Positions 24,174 to 33,420 are shown, counted from the first letter of the stretch. The stretch: 64,000 nucleotides of DNA from Streptomyces sp. ADI95-17 (GCF_003846175.1 NZ_ML123048.1:742222-806221), one strand, 5' to 3'. Numbers and translations are program-made. Notes: a model not told the origin generated them from the letters alone.

Positions 24174-24824
24174 ATGGCTTCCGCCAAACAGCAGAACACC
24201 TCTGCCTCCGCACGTCGCGCCAAGCTGGAGGAGGCCCGCCGCAAGGAGCGGGCCCGCGAGCGGCGCAGCCGCATCATCACCATCACCGCGTCCGTCGCCG
24301 TGGTCGCCGCGCTCGTCGCGGGCGGCGGCTATCTGATGTCCGCCGCCGACGACAAGGACAAGGCCGAGACCGCGGCCAAGTCCTCTCCGGTGAAGGGCGA
24401 GCGGACCTGGGACAAGCTCACCCAGAACCACGTCGAAAAGAAGGTCGACTACCCGATGAACCCGCCGGTCGGCGGCGATCACAACCCGGTCTGGATGAAC
24501 TGCAACGCCGACGTCTACACCAAGGCGATACCGGAGGAGAACGCCGTGCACTCCCTGGAGCACGGCGCGGTCTGGGTCACGTACACCAGCAAGGCGAAGC
24601 CGGCCGACCTGGACAAGCTCCGCGAGCGGGTCGAGTCGACGCCCTACTCCCTGATGAGCCCGGTCGAGGACCAGGCCGCCCCGCTGATGCTCAGCGCCTG
24701 GGGCAAGCAGGTCACGGTGGACGGCGCCGCCGACGCGCGCGTGGGGCAGTTCTTCACCAAGTACGTGCAGGGCCCGCAGACCCCGGAGCCGGGCGCCGCC
24801 TGCACGGGCGGGGTCGCCCAGTGA
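24174..24824 (+). CDS. DUF3105 membrane-anchored protein
   Basis: 216 residues: a charged coiled N-terminus (KLEEARRKERARERRSR), one transmembrane helix (about 33-55), then an exported DUF3105 domain with its conserved features: NPPVGGDHNPVWMNC (residues about 96-110) and HSLEHGAVWVTY. The His, Asn and Cys residues in these motifs look like a metal or redox site, but no function is established. Its stop overlaps the GTG of the DUF305 gene (GTGA at 24821-24824). DUF3105 and DUF305 genes are commonly paired in actinomycetes. Confidence 0.88.
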   Translation: MASAKQQNTSASARRAKLEEARRKERARERRSRIITITASVAVVAALVAGGGYLMSAADDKDKAETAAKSSPVKGERTWDKLTQNHVEKKVDYPMNPPVGGDHNPVWMNCNADVYTKAIPEENAVHSLEHGAVWVTYTSKAKPADLDKLRERVESTPYSLMSPVEDQAAPLMLSAWGKQVTVDGAADARVGQFFTKYVQGPQTPEPGAACTGGVAQ

Positions 24825-25465
24825 CTTCCGCGATCCGCTCCTCGCGTCCGATGGTGCTGGCCGGCGGCGTGGTGCTGCTGCTGGCGGTGGGCCTGGTCGC
24901 GCTCATGCTCGTACGGCCGTCCTCGTCCGCGGGATCCGCCTCCGTCGCGGCCGCTCCCTCGGACACGTCGGTCGACGTCGGGTTCGCCCGTGACATGTCG
25001 GTCCACCATCAGCAGGCGGTCGAGATGTCGTTCATCGTGCGGGACCGCACCTCCGACGAGGCGGTGCGCCGGCTCGCGTACGACATCATCAACACACAGG
25101 CCAATCAGCGGGGCATGATGCTCGGCTGGCTGGAGACGTGGGGCCGGGCGAAGTCCTCCTCGGCCGTGCCCATGAAGTGGATGAACCACCCCTTCACACC
25201 GAGGGGGGACGGTTCGCTGATGCCCGGCATGGCGACCGACACCGAACTCGACGCGCTGCGGGCGGCGAAGGGCCGGGACGCCGAGGTGCTGTTCCTGAAG
25301 CTGATGACCCCGCACCACGAGGCCGGGGTGGAGATGGCCCGGGCCGCGGCCGGCTCGGCGGACACGGACGAGATCAGGAACCTGGCGGCGGGAATGGTGC
25401 GCGGCCAGCAGTCGGAGATCGCACTCATGGCGGACATGCTCAAGGAGCGCGGCTCGAAGGCCTGA
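24821..25465 (+). CDS. DUF305 ferritin-like four-helix protein
   Basis: 214 residues. One N-terminal membrane helix (about 11-32) is followed by an exported DUF305 domain. The two half-motifs MSVHHQQAVEM and MTPHHEAGVEMA (HHxxAxxM) place His and Met on facing helices, a good copper or heavy-metal site. A Met-rich middle (GMMLGW, MKWMNHPF, MPGM) supports metal binding. Start GTG 24821 is fixed by overlap with DUF3105. Together with the two upstream genes it may form an envelope metal-handling unit; that is inference. Confidence 0.88.
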   Translation: MTSAIRSSRPMVLAGGVVLLLAVGLVALMLVRPSSSAGSASVAAAPSDTSVDVGFARDMSVHHQQAVEMSFIVRDRTSDEAVRRLAYDIINTQANQRGMMLGWLETWGRAKSSSAVPMKWMNHPFTPRGDGSLMPGMATDTELDALRAAKGRDAEVLFLKLMTPHHEAGVEMARAAAGSADTDEIRNLAAGMVRGQQSEIALMADMLKERGSKA

Positions 25466-25471
25466 GCGCCA

Positions 25472-25517
25472 CCCGGCGGGCAGGACCTTCCGATGGCCGG
25501 AAAGTCCGCCCGCCGGG
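25472..25517 (+). terminator. Terminator after the DUF305 gene
   Basis: CCCGGCGGGC (25472-25481) pairs perfectly with GCCCGCCGGG (25508-25517). Further pairing of GGAC..TTCC with GGAA..GTCC inside extends the stem. Confidence 0.8.
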
Positions 25518-25550
25518 CCGCACAACGGATCGCATAGGCTCGGCTCCGAC

Positions 25551-26795
25551 ATGAAGAGCAACGTCACACCGCTGGGGCCCAAGGCCGACAAGGACACTGT
25601 GCGCCGGAGCAATCTCAGCCTGGTGCTGCGGGCCGTCCGTGACGAGGCCGAGGGCGGGGCGACCAGGGCCGGGGTCGCCGCACGGGTGGGACTGACCCGG
25701 GCCGCGGTGTCCTCACTGGTCGAGCAGTTGCTGGACATCGGTTTCCTCACCGAGTCCGGCAAGACGTTCAGCGGGCAGGCGGGCCGCCCCGGGACCGCGC
25801 TCAAGGTGGCGCGCACCGGGCCCGCCGGACTCGGCGTGGAGGTCAACATCGACTATGTGTCGGTGTGCGTCGTCGACCTGGCGGGCACCGGACGCGTCCG
25901 GCTCACCGAGCACCTCGACAACCGCGGCGCACCCCCCGAGGAGGTCCTGGCGCGGGCCGCCGGCATCGCCGCGCGCACCCTGGATTCGGCCCGCGAGCAG
26001 GAGCTCCTCCCGGTCGGGGTGGCGCTCGCCCTGCCCGGACTGGTCTCCGGCGGCACGGTGCGCCAGGCGCCCAACCTGGGCTGGAACCAGGTGCCGGCCG
26101 AGGAGCTCTTCGCGGCGGCACTCGCCGGCGCCCGCCCCGGCCACCCGGCGCTGACGGTGACCTCCGAGAACGAGGCCAATCTGGCGGCGCTGGCCGAGCT
26201 CTGGTTCGGCGGACTCGACGACCTGCGCAGCTTCCTCTATCTGACCGGCGAGATCGGTGTCGGCGGCGCACTGGTCATCAACGGTGAACTGCTGCGCGGG
26301 GCCCACGGGTTCGCCGGCGAGATCGGGCATGTGGTGGTGGACGCCGAGGGGCCGCGGTGCCGGTGCGGATCGCGCGGCTGCCTGGAGCAGTACGCGGGTC
26401 AGGCGGCGCTGCTGCGGACCGCCGGGATCGCGGAGTCCGGCGGCGGCGCCGGGGTGGCCGAGCTGGAACGGCGTGCCCGCGCGGGGGACGAACGGGCGGT
26501 GGCCGCGGTCTCGGAGGCGGGCCGGATGCTGGGGCGGGTGCTGTCGGGGGCGGTGAATCTGCTCGACCCGGACGCGGTGGTGCTCGGCGGGATCTACCGG
26601 AACCTGATGCCGTGGCTGTCGCCGCCCGCCGACCAGGAGCTGACCGGCCGTGTGGTGTCGGGGCTCTGGTCCCCGGGGAGCGGGCGGCTGCGTGCCTCGT
26701 CCGTCGCGGGTGACGCGGCCCGGGGCGCCGCGGCGCTGGTGCTGACGGGGGTGCTGGCCGATCCGGTGGCGTACGCGGGCCGCCCGGCCGGCTGA
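25551..26795 (+). CDS. xylR: ROK-family transcriptional repressor, probable XylR
   Basis: A 414-residue ROK protein with an N-terminal winged helix (GATRAGVAARVGLTRAAVSSLVEQLL) and a sugar-kinase-like ROK domain. The ROK zinc site is intact (CRCGSRGCLEQY with the upstream GEIGHVVVD). The kinase-like residues are retained, but proteins with the HTH are repressors. The gene converges on xylA and lies beside xylAB, matching the xylose regulator position in Streptomyces. Start ATG 25551; the frame is closed upstream. Confidence 0.85.
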   Translation: MKSNVTPLGPKADKDTVRRSNLSLVLRAVRDEAEGGATRAGVAARVGLTRAAVSSLVEQLLDIGFLTESGKTFSGQAGRPGTALKVARTGPAGLGVEVNIDYVSVCVVDLAGTGRVRLTEHLDNRGAPPEEVLARAAGIAARTLDSAREQELLPVGVALALPGLVSGGTVRQAPNLGWNQVPAEELFAAALAGARPGHPALTVTSENEANLAALAELWFGGLDDLRSFLYLTGEIGVGGALVINGELLRGAHGFAGEIGHVVVDAEGPRCRCGSRGCLEQYAGQAALLRTAGIAESGGGAGVAELERRARAGDERAVAAVSEAGRMLGRVLSGAVNLLDPDAVVLGGIYRNLMPWLSPPADQELTGRVVSGLWSPGSGRLRASSVAGDAARGAAALVLTGVLADPVAYAGRPAG

Positions 26796-26819
26796 GAGTC
26801 GGCCGGGCGCGCCGCGGGT

Positions 26820-27989
26820 TCAGCGGACGCCGAGCAGGTGGTCCATCGCCAGCTGGTCCAGGGCCTCGAATGCCATGCCCCGTTCGGCCGCCGCCGTCAC
26901 GTCGAACTCCTCGTACGCCGACCGGTCGGCCAGCAGCCCGGCGATTCCGTCCTCGGCGGTGCGACGGGCCAGTTCGTCGAGGCGGGACGCGCGCAGCGCC
27001 TCCTGGACGGCGGGGTCGGCCCGGAAGGCGGCGGCGCGCTCCTTGAGGATCAGGTAGTTGCGCATGCACCCCGCGGCCGAGGCCCAGACCCCGTCGTGGT
27101 CCTCGGTACGCGGCGGCTTGAAGTCGAAGTGCCTCGGGCCCGCGTATCCGGCGGTCTCCAGCAGGTCGACGAGCCAGAACGCCTGGCGCAGGTCTCCCGC
27201 GCCGAACCGCAGGTCCTGGTCGTACTTGATGCCGGTCTGGCCGTTCAGATCGATGTGGAAGAGCTTGCCCGCCCACAGGGCCTGCGCGATGCCGTGCGGG
27301 AAGTTCAGCCCGGCCATCTGCTCGTGTCCGGTCTCCGGGTTGACCCCGACCAGCTCCGGGCGCTCCAGCCGCTCGATGAAGGCGAGGGCGTGGCCGATGG
27401 TGGGGAGCAGGATGTCGCCGCGCGGCTCGTTCGGCTTGGGCTCGATGGCGAACCTCAGGTCGTAGCCCTGCTCGGTGACGTACTCGCCGAGCAGGTCGAA
27501 GGCTTCCTTCATCCGGTCCAGGGCGAGCCGGATGTCCTTGGCGGCGCCGGACTCGGAGCCCTCGCGGCCGCCCCAGGCGACGTAGGTGGTGGCGCCGAGC
27601 TCGACGGCGAGGTCGATGTTGCGCAGCGTCTTGCGCAGCGCGAAGCGGCGTACGTCGCGGTCGTTGGCGGTGAACGCGCCGTCCTTGAACACCGGGTGGG
27701 TGAACAGGTTCGTCGTCGCCATGGGGACGACGAGCCCGGCCGCGTCCAGCGCCTGCCGGAACCGCTTCACGATCCCTTCGCGCTCGCTGTCCGTGGCGCC
27801 GAACGGAATCAGGTCGTCGTCGTGGAACGTCACACCGTACGCGCCCAGCTCCGCGAGCCGCCGCACGGATTCGGCCGGGTCGATCGCCGCGCGGGTCGCG
27901 TCGCCGAACGGGTCGCGTCCCTGCCAGCCCACCGTCCAGAGTCCGAAGGTGAACCGGTCCTCGGGGGTGGGCGTGAAGCGTTCCGTCAT
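26820..27989 (-). CDS. xylA: Xylose isomerase
   Basis: 389 residues, the exact size class of Streptomyces xylose (glucose) isomerase. Class I features: TFGLWTVGWQGRDPFG at the N-terminus, the catalytic His in GVTFHDDDLIPFG, EPKPNEPRGD (metal Glu and Lys), GVNPETGHEQMAG, and FHIDLNGQTGIKYDQDLRFG with Asp ligands. It converts D-xylose to D-xylulose in the cytoplasm with Mg2+/Mn2+. It is divergent from xylB, with a 217-bp control region between. Confidence 0.97.
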   Translation of the reverse strand: MTERFTPTPEDRFTFGLWTVGWQGRDPFGDATRAAIDPAESVRRLAELGAYGVTFHDDDLIPFGATDSEREGIVKRFRQALDAAGLVVPMATTNLFTHPVFKDGAFTANDRDVRRFALRKTLRNIDLAVELGATTYVAWGGREGSESGAAKDIRLALDRMKEAFDLLGEYVTEQGYDLRFAIEPKPNEPRGDILLPTIGHALAFIERLERPELVGVNPETGHEQMAGLNFPHGIAQALWAGKLFHIDLNGQTGIKYDQDLRFGAGDLRQAFWLVDLLETAGYAGPRHFDFKPPRTEDHDGVWASAAGCMRNYLILKERAAAFRADPAVQEALRASRLDELARRTAEDGIAGLLADRSAYEEFDVTAAAERGMAFEALDQLAMDHLLGVR

Positions 27990-28206
27990 CGTCTGGCCGC
28001 CTTCGGTGCCTTCGGGCCCGGGTCCGGTCGAGCATCCCGAGCCTTATTTGTTCACTGTCATGACTAATGATGCACGGGCCACCTCCGGCGCGTAACCCCT
28101 CGCACTGCCACTGTTCGGCGGGGGTCGGGTCACGTATTTTGTTTGGCGCACGACCGAAATCGGCAGTGCCCTCCGCACGGGGCCGCAGCACAGGAATGAG
28201 GGCGCC
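27990..28206. promoter_or_regulatory. xylA-xylB divergent control region
   Basis: 217 bp with two A/T-rich patches, about 28044-28072 (TTATTTGTTCACTG, then TCATGACTAATGATG) and 28134-28145 (TATTTTGTTTGG). The first holds an imperfect inverted repeat, TTGTTCA and TGACTAA (5 of 7), and could be a XylR site. Both promoters must lie here; I could not assign hexamers with confidence. Confidence 0.5.
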
Positions 28207-29688
28207 ATGCCGCCGCGTACCGTCGTCATCGGCGTGGACAGTTCCACCCAGTCCACCAAGGCCGTCTTCGTCGATGCCGCGAGCGGGCGGCTGCTCGCCG
28301 TCGGCCGCGCGCCGCATGTCGTGCGAGGCGAGGCGGGGGCCCGCGAGAGCGATCCGGAGGTGTGGTGGCAGGCGCTGCGCGGCGCCGTGGCCGCGGGGCT
28401 GAAGGAGTCCGGGGCCGCCGCGTCGGCGGTGACCGGAATCGCGGTCGCCGGGCAGCAGCACGGACTGGTGGTCCTCGACCGTGCGGGCCGTCCGCTGCGC
28501 CCCGCGATGCTGTGGAACGACACCCGTTCCGCCCCGCAGGCCGCCGCGCTCACCGAGGCGCTCGGCGGCCCGGACGCCTGGACGGCGCGGACCGGGTCGG
28601 TGCCGGTGGCCGCCGTCACCGCGTCGAAGTGGCGGTGGCTGCGGGAGAACGAGCCGGACACGGCCGCCGCGGCCGCGGCCGTACGCCTGCCCCACGACTT
28701 CCTGACCGAACGGCTCGCGGGCACCGCCGCCACCGACCCCGGCGACGCCTCGGGCACCGGCTGGTACTCCACCGCGACCGGCTCCTACGACCCCGGGCTC
28801 CTCGAACTCCTCGGCCTGGACGCCGCGTTGCTCCCCGAGGTGGCCCGGACCGGCGCGACCCGCGTCGGCTCGCTGACCGCGGCGGCGGCCGAGGCGCTCG
28901 GGCTGCCCCTCACGACCGCCGTGGCCGCGGGCACCGGTGACAACATGAGCGCCGCCGTCGGCCTCGGGCTGGGCGGCGCCGGTCTCGTCGACCACCCCGT
29001 CCTCAGCCTCGGCACCTCGGGCACGGTCTTCGCGGCGTCCCGAACCCGCCCGGCGTCCCCGGCGCTCTCCGGCTTCGCGGCGACGGACGGCACCTATCTC
29101 CCGCTGGCCTGCACCCTCAACTGCACGCTGGCCGTGGACAAGGTCGCCGCACTGCTCGGCCTGGACCGCGAAGACGCCTCCCCTGGCGGCGAGGCGGTGC
29201 TCCTCCCCTATCTCGACGGCGAACGCACCCCCGACCTGCCCACCGCCGCCGGGCTGCTCACCGGCCTCCGGCACGACACCACACCCCGTCAGCTCCTCGG
29301 AGCCGCCTACGAGGGCGCCGTCGTCACCGTGCTGCGCGCCCTGGACGAACTCCTGCGGGCCTGCGGTCTCGACCCGGCCGAACCCGAGGTGGCCGCCCGG
29401 CCGCTGCGGCTGATCGGCGGCGGCGCCCGGGGCCGGGCCTGGGTGGAGACGGTACGGCGGCTCTCCGGGCGGCCCGTGATCGTGCCCGGGACCGGCGAGC
29501 CGGTGGCGCTGGGTGCCGCCGCACTGGCCGCGGCCGCGGCCACCGGCACGGACCCGGTCGCGATCGCCGCCGGCTGGAGCACCGGCGAGGACGTCCGGCT
29601 GCCGCCCGTGGGGCGGGACTCGGCCACCTGGGAGCGGGTCGGGTCGGTACTGGAGCGGGCCTCGGGGCCCTTGCTCGGCGGTTTCTGA
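28207..29688 (+). CDS. xylB: Xylulokinase
   Basis: A 493-residue FGGY-family kinase. VIGVDSSTQSTKAVFVD (phosphate 1), IAVAGQQHGLVVLD (xylulokinase-specific), LWNDTRS, GTGDNMSAAVGLG, LSLGTSGTVFA (phosphate 2) and LRLIGGGARGRAWVETVRRL (adenosine motif) are all present. It phosphorylates D-xylulose for the pentose phosphate pathway. ATG 28207 follows GAGGG. Divergent from xylA and probably under the same ROK repressor. Confidence 0.96.
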   Translation: MPPRTVVIGVDSSTQSTKAVFVDAASGRLLAVGRAPHVVRGEAGARESDPEVWWQALRGAVAAGLKESGAAASAVTGIAVAGQQHGLVVLDRAGRPLRPAMLWNDTRSAPQAAALTEALGGPDAWTARTGSVPVAAVTASKWRWLRENEPDTAAAAAAVRLPHDFLTERLAGTAATDPGDASGTGWYSTATGSYDPGLLELLGLDAALLPEVARTGATRVGSLTAAAAEALGLPLTTAVAAGTGDNMSAAVGLGLGGAGLVDHPVLSLGTSGTVFAASRTRPASPALSGFAATDGTYLPLACTLNCTLAVDKVAALLGLDREDASPGGEAVLLPYLDGERTPDLPTAAGLLTGLRHDTTPRQLLGAAYEGAVVTVLRALDELLRACGLDPAEPEVAARPLRLIGGGARGRAWVETVRRLSGRPVIVPGTGEPVALGAAALAAAAATGTDPVAIAAGWSTGEDVRLPPVGRDSATWERVGSVLERASGPLLGGF

Positions 29689-29693
29689 CGGTT

Positions 29694-29721
29694 CCCCAGC
29701 GGTCCGCGGACCGGTTTGGGG
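29694..29721 (+). terminator. Probable terminator after xylB
   Basis: CCCCA (29694-29698) with TGGGG (29717-29721), enclosing the GGTCCGCGGACC palindrome (29701-29712). The right edge overlaps the possible -35 of the next gene. Confidence 0.5.
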
Positions 29722-29739
29722 TAGCGCGTCGATCTTCAC

Positions 29740-29745
29740 TAGTAT
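29740..29745 (+). promoter_or_regulatory. -10 element of a leaderless VWA transcript
   Basis: TAGTAT lies six bases before ATG 29752, with TTGGGG 18 bp upstream (29716-29721) as a -35. This spacing would start transcription at the A of the start codon; no ribosome site is present. Confidence 0.45.
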
Positions 29746-29751
29746 CCGGCG

Positions 29752-31029
29752 ATGATCATAAGAAAAAGGCTGACGGCCGGGGTGGGCATCCTGCTCGCCA
29801 CCCTGACCGCCGGGCTCGGCACGGCACTCCCCGCCGCCGCCGACGAAGCCCCCGCCAAAGCCTCCCCCAAGGTCGAGCTGGTGCTCGACGTCAGCGGCTC
29901 CATGCGGACCCGCGACATCGACGGCCAGTCCCGGATGACGGCCGCCAAGCAGGCGTTCAACGAGGTGCTGGACGCGGTGCCCGAGCAGGTGGAGCTCGGC
30001 ATCCGGACGCTCGGTGCCGACTATCCGGGCAACGACCGCAAGGTCGGCTGCAAGGACACCAAGCAGCTCTACCCGGTCGGCCCGCTGGACCGCACCGAGG
30101 CGAAGACCGCGGTCGCCACCCTGGCCCCCACCGGCTGGACCCCGATCGGCCCGGCCCTGCTGGGCGCCGCCGACGACCTCGAAGGCGGTGACTCCACCCG
30201 CCGGATCGTACTGATCAGTGACGGCGAGGACACCTGCGGCCCGCTCGACCCGTGCGAGGTGGCACGTGACATCGCGGCCCGCGGCATCCATCTCGTCATC
30301 GACACCCTGGGCCTGGTGCCGAACGCGAAGATCCGCGAGCAGCTGACGTGCATCGCCGAGGCCACCGGCGGCACCTACACCGCGGTCCAGCACACCGATG
30401 AACTCTCCGGCCGCGTGAAGCAGTTGGTGGACCGGGCCGCCGAGCCCGTCGTCACCCCGGTGGCGACCGAGGGCGCGAACAGCTGCTCCGCGGCGCCGCA
30501 GCTCAAGGCCGGCCTGTACACCGACCGGGAGAAGTTCGGCGAGCACCGCTGGTACCGGGTGGATGTGCTGCCCGGCCAGGAACTGCGCGCCTCGGTCAGC
30601 GTCTTCGCCGACCGTGCCGTGAACAACGACTACGGCGTGCTGCTGCGCGCGCTGACCGTGCACGGCAGGGAGATCGTGCGCGGCTCGGAGTCGGGCACCG
30701 GCCGCACCGACGCGATCTCCTCCGGACTGCGCTACCCCAAGGCCGAGCAGGACGACACGGACAGCGGTGACAAGCCGGCCGCCGAGACCGTGTGTCTCCA
30801 GGTCAGCAACTCCTTCTCGGCCCCCGCCTCGGTGAAGACCTCGCCCGGCATGCCGGTCGAGCTGACCGTGGACCTGGTGGACTCCCCGGACGAGGCCGCC
30901 GACGTCGCCGCGTTCGGACTCGGCCGCGGCTGGTGGCTGCTGGGCGTACTGGTGCTCACCGGGCTGATCGCGGGCCTGGTCGTCGGCTGGATCTCGCGCT
31001 GGCGCGTCGCCGTCTGGAGGACCAACTGA
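29752..31029 (+). CDS. Exported, membrane-anchored VWA-domain protein
   Basis: 425 residues: a signal peptide (basic start, hydrophobic core, cleavage near AAADEA), a VWA domain with an intact MIDAS (LVLDVSGSM about 44-52, Thr at PTGWTPIG, Asp in LISDGEDTCG), a PPC/beta-sandwich segment (about 245-390), and one C-terminal transmembrane helix with a short basic tail. Cys pairs in the domain suggest disulfides, as expected outside the cell. It is an extracellular metal-dependent adhesion module; the partner is unknown. Its TGA overlaps the ATG of the next gene (TGATG at 31027-31031). Confidence 0.9.
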   Translation: MIIRKRLTAGVGILLATLTAGLGTALPAAADEAPAKASPKVELVLDVSGSMRTRDIDGQSRMTAAKQAFNEVLDAVPEQVELGIRTLGADYPGNDRKVGCKDTKQLYPVGPLDRTEAKTAVATLAPTGWTPIGPALLGAADDLEGGDSTRRIVLISDGEDTCGPLDPCEVARDIAARGIHLVIDTLGLVPNAKIREQLTCIAEATGGTYTAVQHTDELSGRVKQLVDRAAEPVVTPVATEGANSCSAAPQLKAGLYTDREKFGEHRWYRVDVLPGQELRASVSVFADRAVNNDYGVLLRALTVHGREIVRGSESGTGRTDAISSGLRYPKAEQDDTDSGDKPAAETVCLQVSNSFSAPASVKTSPGMPVELTVDLVDSPDEAADVAAFGLGRGWWLLGVLVLTGLIAGLVVGWISRWRVAVWRTN

Positions 31030-31874
31030 TGCGTAGGACACGTGTATTCGCGGGCGCACTGCTCGCCGGGCTCGCCCTGCTGACCTCGGCGGGCGCCGCG
31101 GTGGCCGACGACCCGTCGGCGAGCCCGAGCCCGAGCGCCTCCGAGGACGGCGCCGGACCCACCGAGGCCGGCACCACCTTCCGTACGGCGACGGCCCTCC
31201 GGCAGAACCAGCTCGCCACCGCCGGGGCGTCCACGGGTGACTACCTGTACTGGGTGTTCCCCGCCGACGCGGGCCAGCGGGCCACCGTCAAGGCGAAGAT
31301 CACCCTGCCGCCGAGCGCCTCCCGGCACGGCACGTCGGCGTGGCAGGTCGATGTGTACGACGGGCTGCGGCGCCGCCAGGCCTGCATGTACGGCCGTCAG
31401 ACCGGCAAGGCCGCGGCCGACGCGTCGGCGGTCGAGCTGACCTGCGTACTGCGCACCGTCCGCGCCTGGTCCGAGCCCTGGGCCAACGACCCGCTGCCGG
31501 GCAGCTACTACGTACGGCTGACGGTCGTCGATCTGCCGTCGGCGGACCTCGGTCTTCCGGTGAAGACCGAGGTCGAGGTCACGGCGGCCGACAAGGGCGG
31601 CGCCGGCGATGTGGACGGCACGCTCGCCGAGCCGCTGGTCCCCGGTGTGTCCTCCGTCGCGCAGGCCTCCGACGGCTCGTCCGACGGTGACGAGGACGGT
31701 TCGTCCAGGGTCTCGCTCGGCAGCGAGCCGGAGGACGGCTGGGCATCGGGCTGGTGGACCGACCGCTGGCTGTGGACGGTCGGCGGCGGCGTGCTCGGAG
31801 CGATCGCGGCGGTGTTCGGCTACTCCCTCACGCGCGGCAACGGCCGCCCGTCCAGGGTCCCGCCGGGCGTCTGA
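31029..31874 (+). CDS. Exported membrane-anchored PPC-like protein
   Basis: 281 residues: signal peptide ending near AVADDP, a Ser/Pro linker, a beta-rich domain similar to bacterial pre-peptidase C-terminal domains (TGDYLYWVFPADAGQRATVKAKITL), a Ser/Asp/Glu-rich stretch, one transmembrane helix (about 245-268) and a basic tail. Two Cys may form a disulfide. Coupled to the upstream VWA gene by a stop/start overlap; the two proteins probably act together on the outer face of the membrane. No enzymatic motif. Confidence 0.88.
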   Translation: MRRTRVFAGALLAGLALLTSAGAAVADDPSASPSPSASEDGAGPTEAGTTFRTATALRQNQLATAGASTGDYLYWVFPADAGQRATVKAKITLPPSASRHGTSAWQVDVYDGLRRRQACMYGRQTGKAAADASAVELTCVLRTVRAWSEPWANDPLPGSYYVRLTVVDLPSADLGLPVKTEVEVTAADKGGAGDVDGTLAEPLVPGVSSVAQASDGSSDGDEDGSSRVSLGSEPEDGWASGWWTDRWLWTVGGGVLGAIAAVFGYSLTRGNGRPSRVPPGV

Positions 31875-31884
31875 CCCGCACATC

Positions 31885-31921
31885 CCGCCGGACGGGCCCC
31901 GCTCCCGGGCCCGTCCGGCGG
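31885..31921 (+). terminator. Terminator after the VWA pair
   Basis: Perfect 15-bp stem (31885-31899 with 31907-31921), loop of 7, 11 bp after the stop. Confidence 0.88.
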
Positions 31922-32052
31922 TGGCGCACAGCGACTACTCTCGACAACTCACGTACCGCACAAGGCCGATGACAGGTTCCAGGGCGTGCGGTACCCCTGA
32001 AGTCAGGTCGCCGCGCACCGGATCGGTGCGCCACAAGGGAGCGGAGACATTC

Positions 32053-33420
32053 ATGTCCACGGAGACCGGCCCGGCCATCGACGCCGAGCCGCGGAGCCAC
32101 CGGATCGTGCCGGGCCCGAAGGGGCTGCCGTTCCTCGGGAACCTGCCGCAGTTCGGGAAGAACCCCCTCGCCTTCTTCGAGCGGCTGCGCTCCCACGGGG
32201 ACATGGTGGGCTGGCGGTTCGGCCCCAACTCCTGTGTGTACATAGCCGATCCGGACTGCATCGGCGAGCTGCTCACCGAGACGGAACGCTCTTTCGACCA
32301 GCCGGCCCTGGGAATCGCCTTCCGCACCGTGATGGGCAACGGCGTGGTGGTCGCCCGCGGCACGGACTGGCGGCGAAAGCGTTCGCTGGTGCAGCCCTCG
32401 GTACGGCCCAAGCAGGTGCGCTCGTACGCGGCGACGATGGCGAGCAGTACGGTGGAGCTGGCGGACACCTGGTCGGGCGGTGAACGCATCGACATCAAGC
32501 GGGAGATGGCGGCGCTGACGCAGCGGATCGCGGTGCGTACCATCTTCGGTGTCGACACCGCGGCCGACGCCGAGGCGATGGGCCGGGCGATGGATGTGGC
32601 ACAACAGGAGATCGGCAAGGAGTTCGCCGGGATCGGCGCGCTGCTGCCGGACTGGGTGCCGACCCCCGGCCGGGCCAGGATCAAGAAGGCCGCGGCGGTC
32701 ATCGACGCCGAGGTGGGCCGGGTCGTCGCCCGTCATCGTGACGGAGGGGACGAGCGCCCCGATCTGCTGAGCCGGCTGCTGACGGCGGTCGACGAGACGG
32801 GTGAGCGCCTCACCGACCGGGAGATCCGCGACGAGACGGTCACGCTGTACATCGGCGGGCACGAGACGACCAGTTCCACGCTGGTGTGGGCCTGGTATCT
32901 GCTGGCCCGCAATCCGCGGGCGCGTGCCGCGCTCGCCGAGGAGCTGGACCGGGTGCTCGGCGACCGGGAGCCGGGGTTCGACGACTACGCGCGGCTGACG
33001 TACACCCAGTCCGTGGTCAAGGAGACGCTGCGCCTCTACCCGACGATCTGGCTGGTCACCGGTGTCGCGAAGGCGGATGCGCGGATCGGCGGTGTGCCGA
33101 TGCCCGAGGGCACCCGGGTGTGGACCAGCCAGTGGGTGACTCAGCGCGACGCGCGGTGGTTCCCCGAGCCGGAGGAGTTCCGTCCCGAGCGGTGGGATCC
33201 GGAGGCGGGCGACAGCATCGCGGAGTACGCCTGGTTCCCGTTCGGCGGCGGCCCCCGGGTCTGTCTGGGCACCCGGTTCGCGATGGTCGAGGCGGTGCTG
33301 ATCCTGGCCGTGCTGGCCCGCCGCTTCGAGCTGGACGTGGACCCGGGCGTCATCGAGCCGGTCCCGTCGCTCACACTGCAGCCCGACCGGGACGTGATGG
33401 CGACGGTCCGGACCCGGTGA
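32053..33420 (+). CDS. Cytochrome P450, complete catalytic motifs
   Basis: A 455-residue P450 with a eukaryote-like N-terminal PGPKGLPFLGNLPQ and no membrane anchor. I-helix GGHETTSS (268-275), K-helix ETLR (324-327), PERW meander and heme loop FPFGGGPRVCLG (Cys404) are all intact, so it should be an active monooxygenase, unlike two others here. It resembles fatty-acid or terpenoid hydroxylating types, but no terpene synthase, ferredoxin or reductase gene is adjacent. ATG 32053 follows GGAG. It stands alone after a strong terminator. Confidence 0.93.
   Translation: MSTETGPAIDAEPRSHRIVPGPKGLPFLGNLPQFGKNPLAFFERLRSHGDMVGWRFGPNSCVYIADPDCIGELLTETERSFDQPALGIAFRTVMGNGVVVARGTDWRRKRSLVQPSVRPKQVRSYAATMASSTVELADTWSGGERIDIKREMAALTQRIAVRTIFGVDTAADAEAMGRAMDVAQQEIGKEFAGIGALLPDWVPTPGRARIKKAAAVIDAEVGRVVARHRDGGDERPDLLSRLLTAVDETGERLTDREIRDETVTLYIGGHETTSSTLVWAWYLLARNPRARAALAEELDRVLGDREPGFDDYARLTYTQSVVKETLRLYPTIWLVTGVAKADARIGGVPMPEGTRVWTSQWVTQRDARWFPEPEEFRPERWDPEAGDSIAEYAWFPFGGGPRVCLGTRFAMVEAVLILAVLARRFELDVDPGVIEPVPSLTLQPDRDVMATVRTR

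Noticed and set aside
26278..31059. A 1593-codon open frame on the minus strand spanning the xylose and VWA genes
   Set aside because: It is antisense to xylR, xylB and the VWA gene and runs through xylA; it is a GC-bias shadow with no domain and no start signal.
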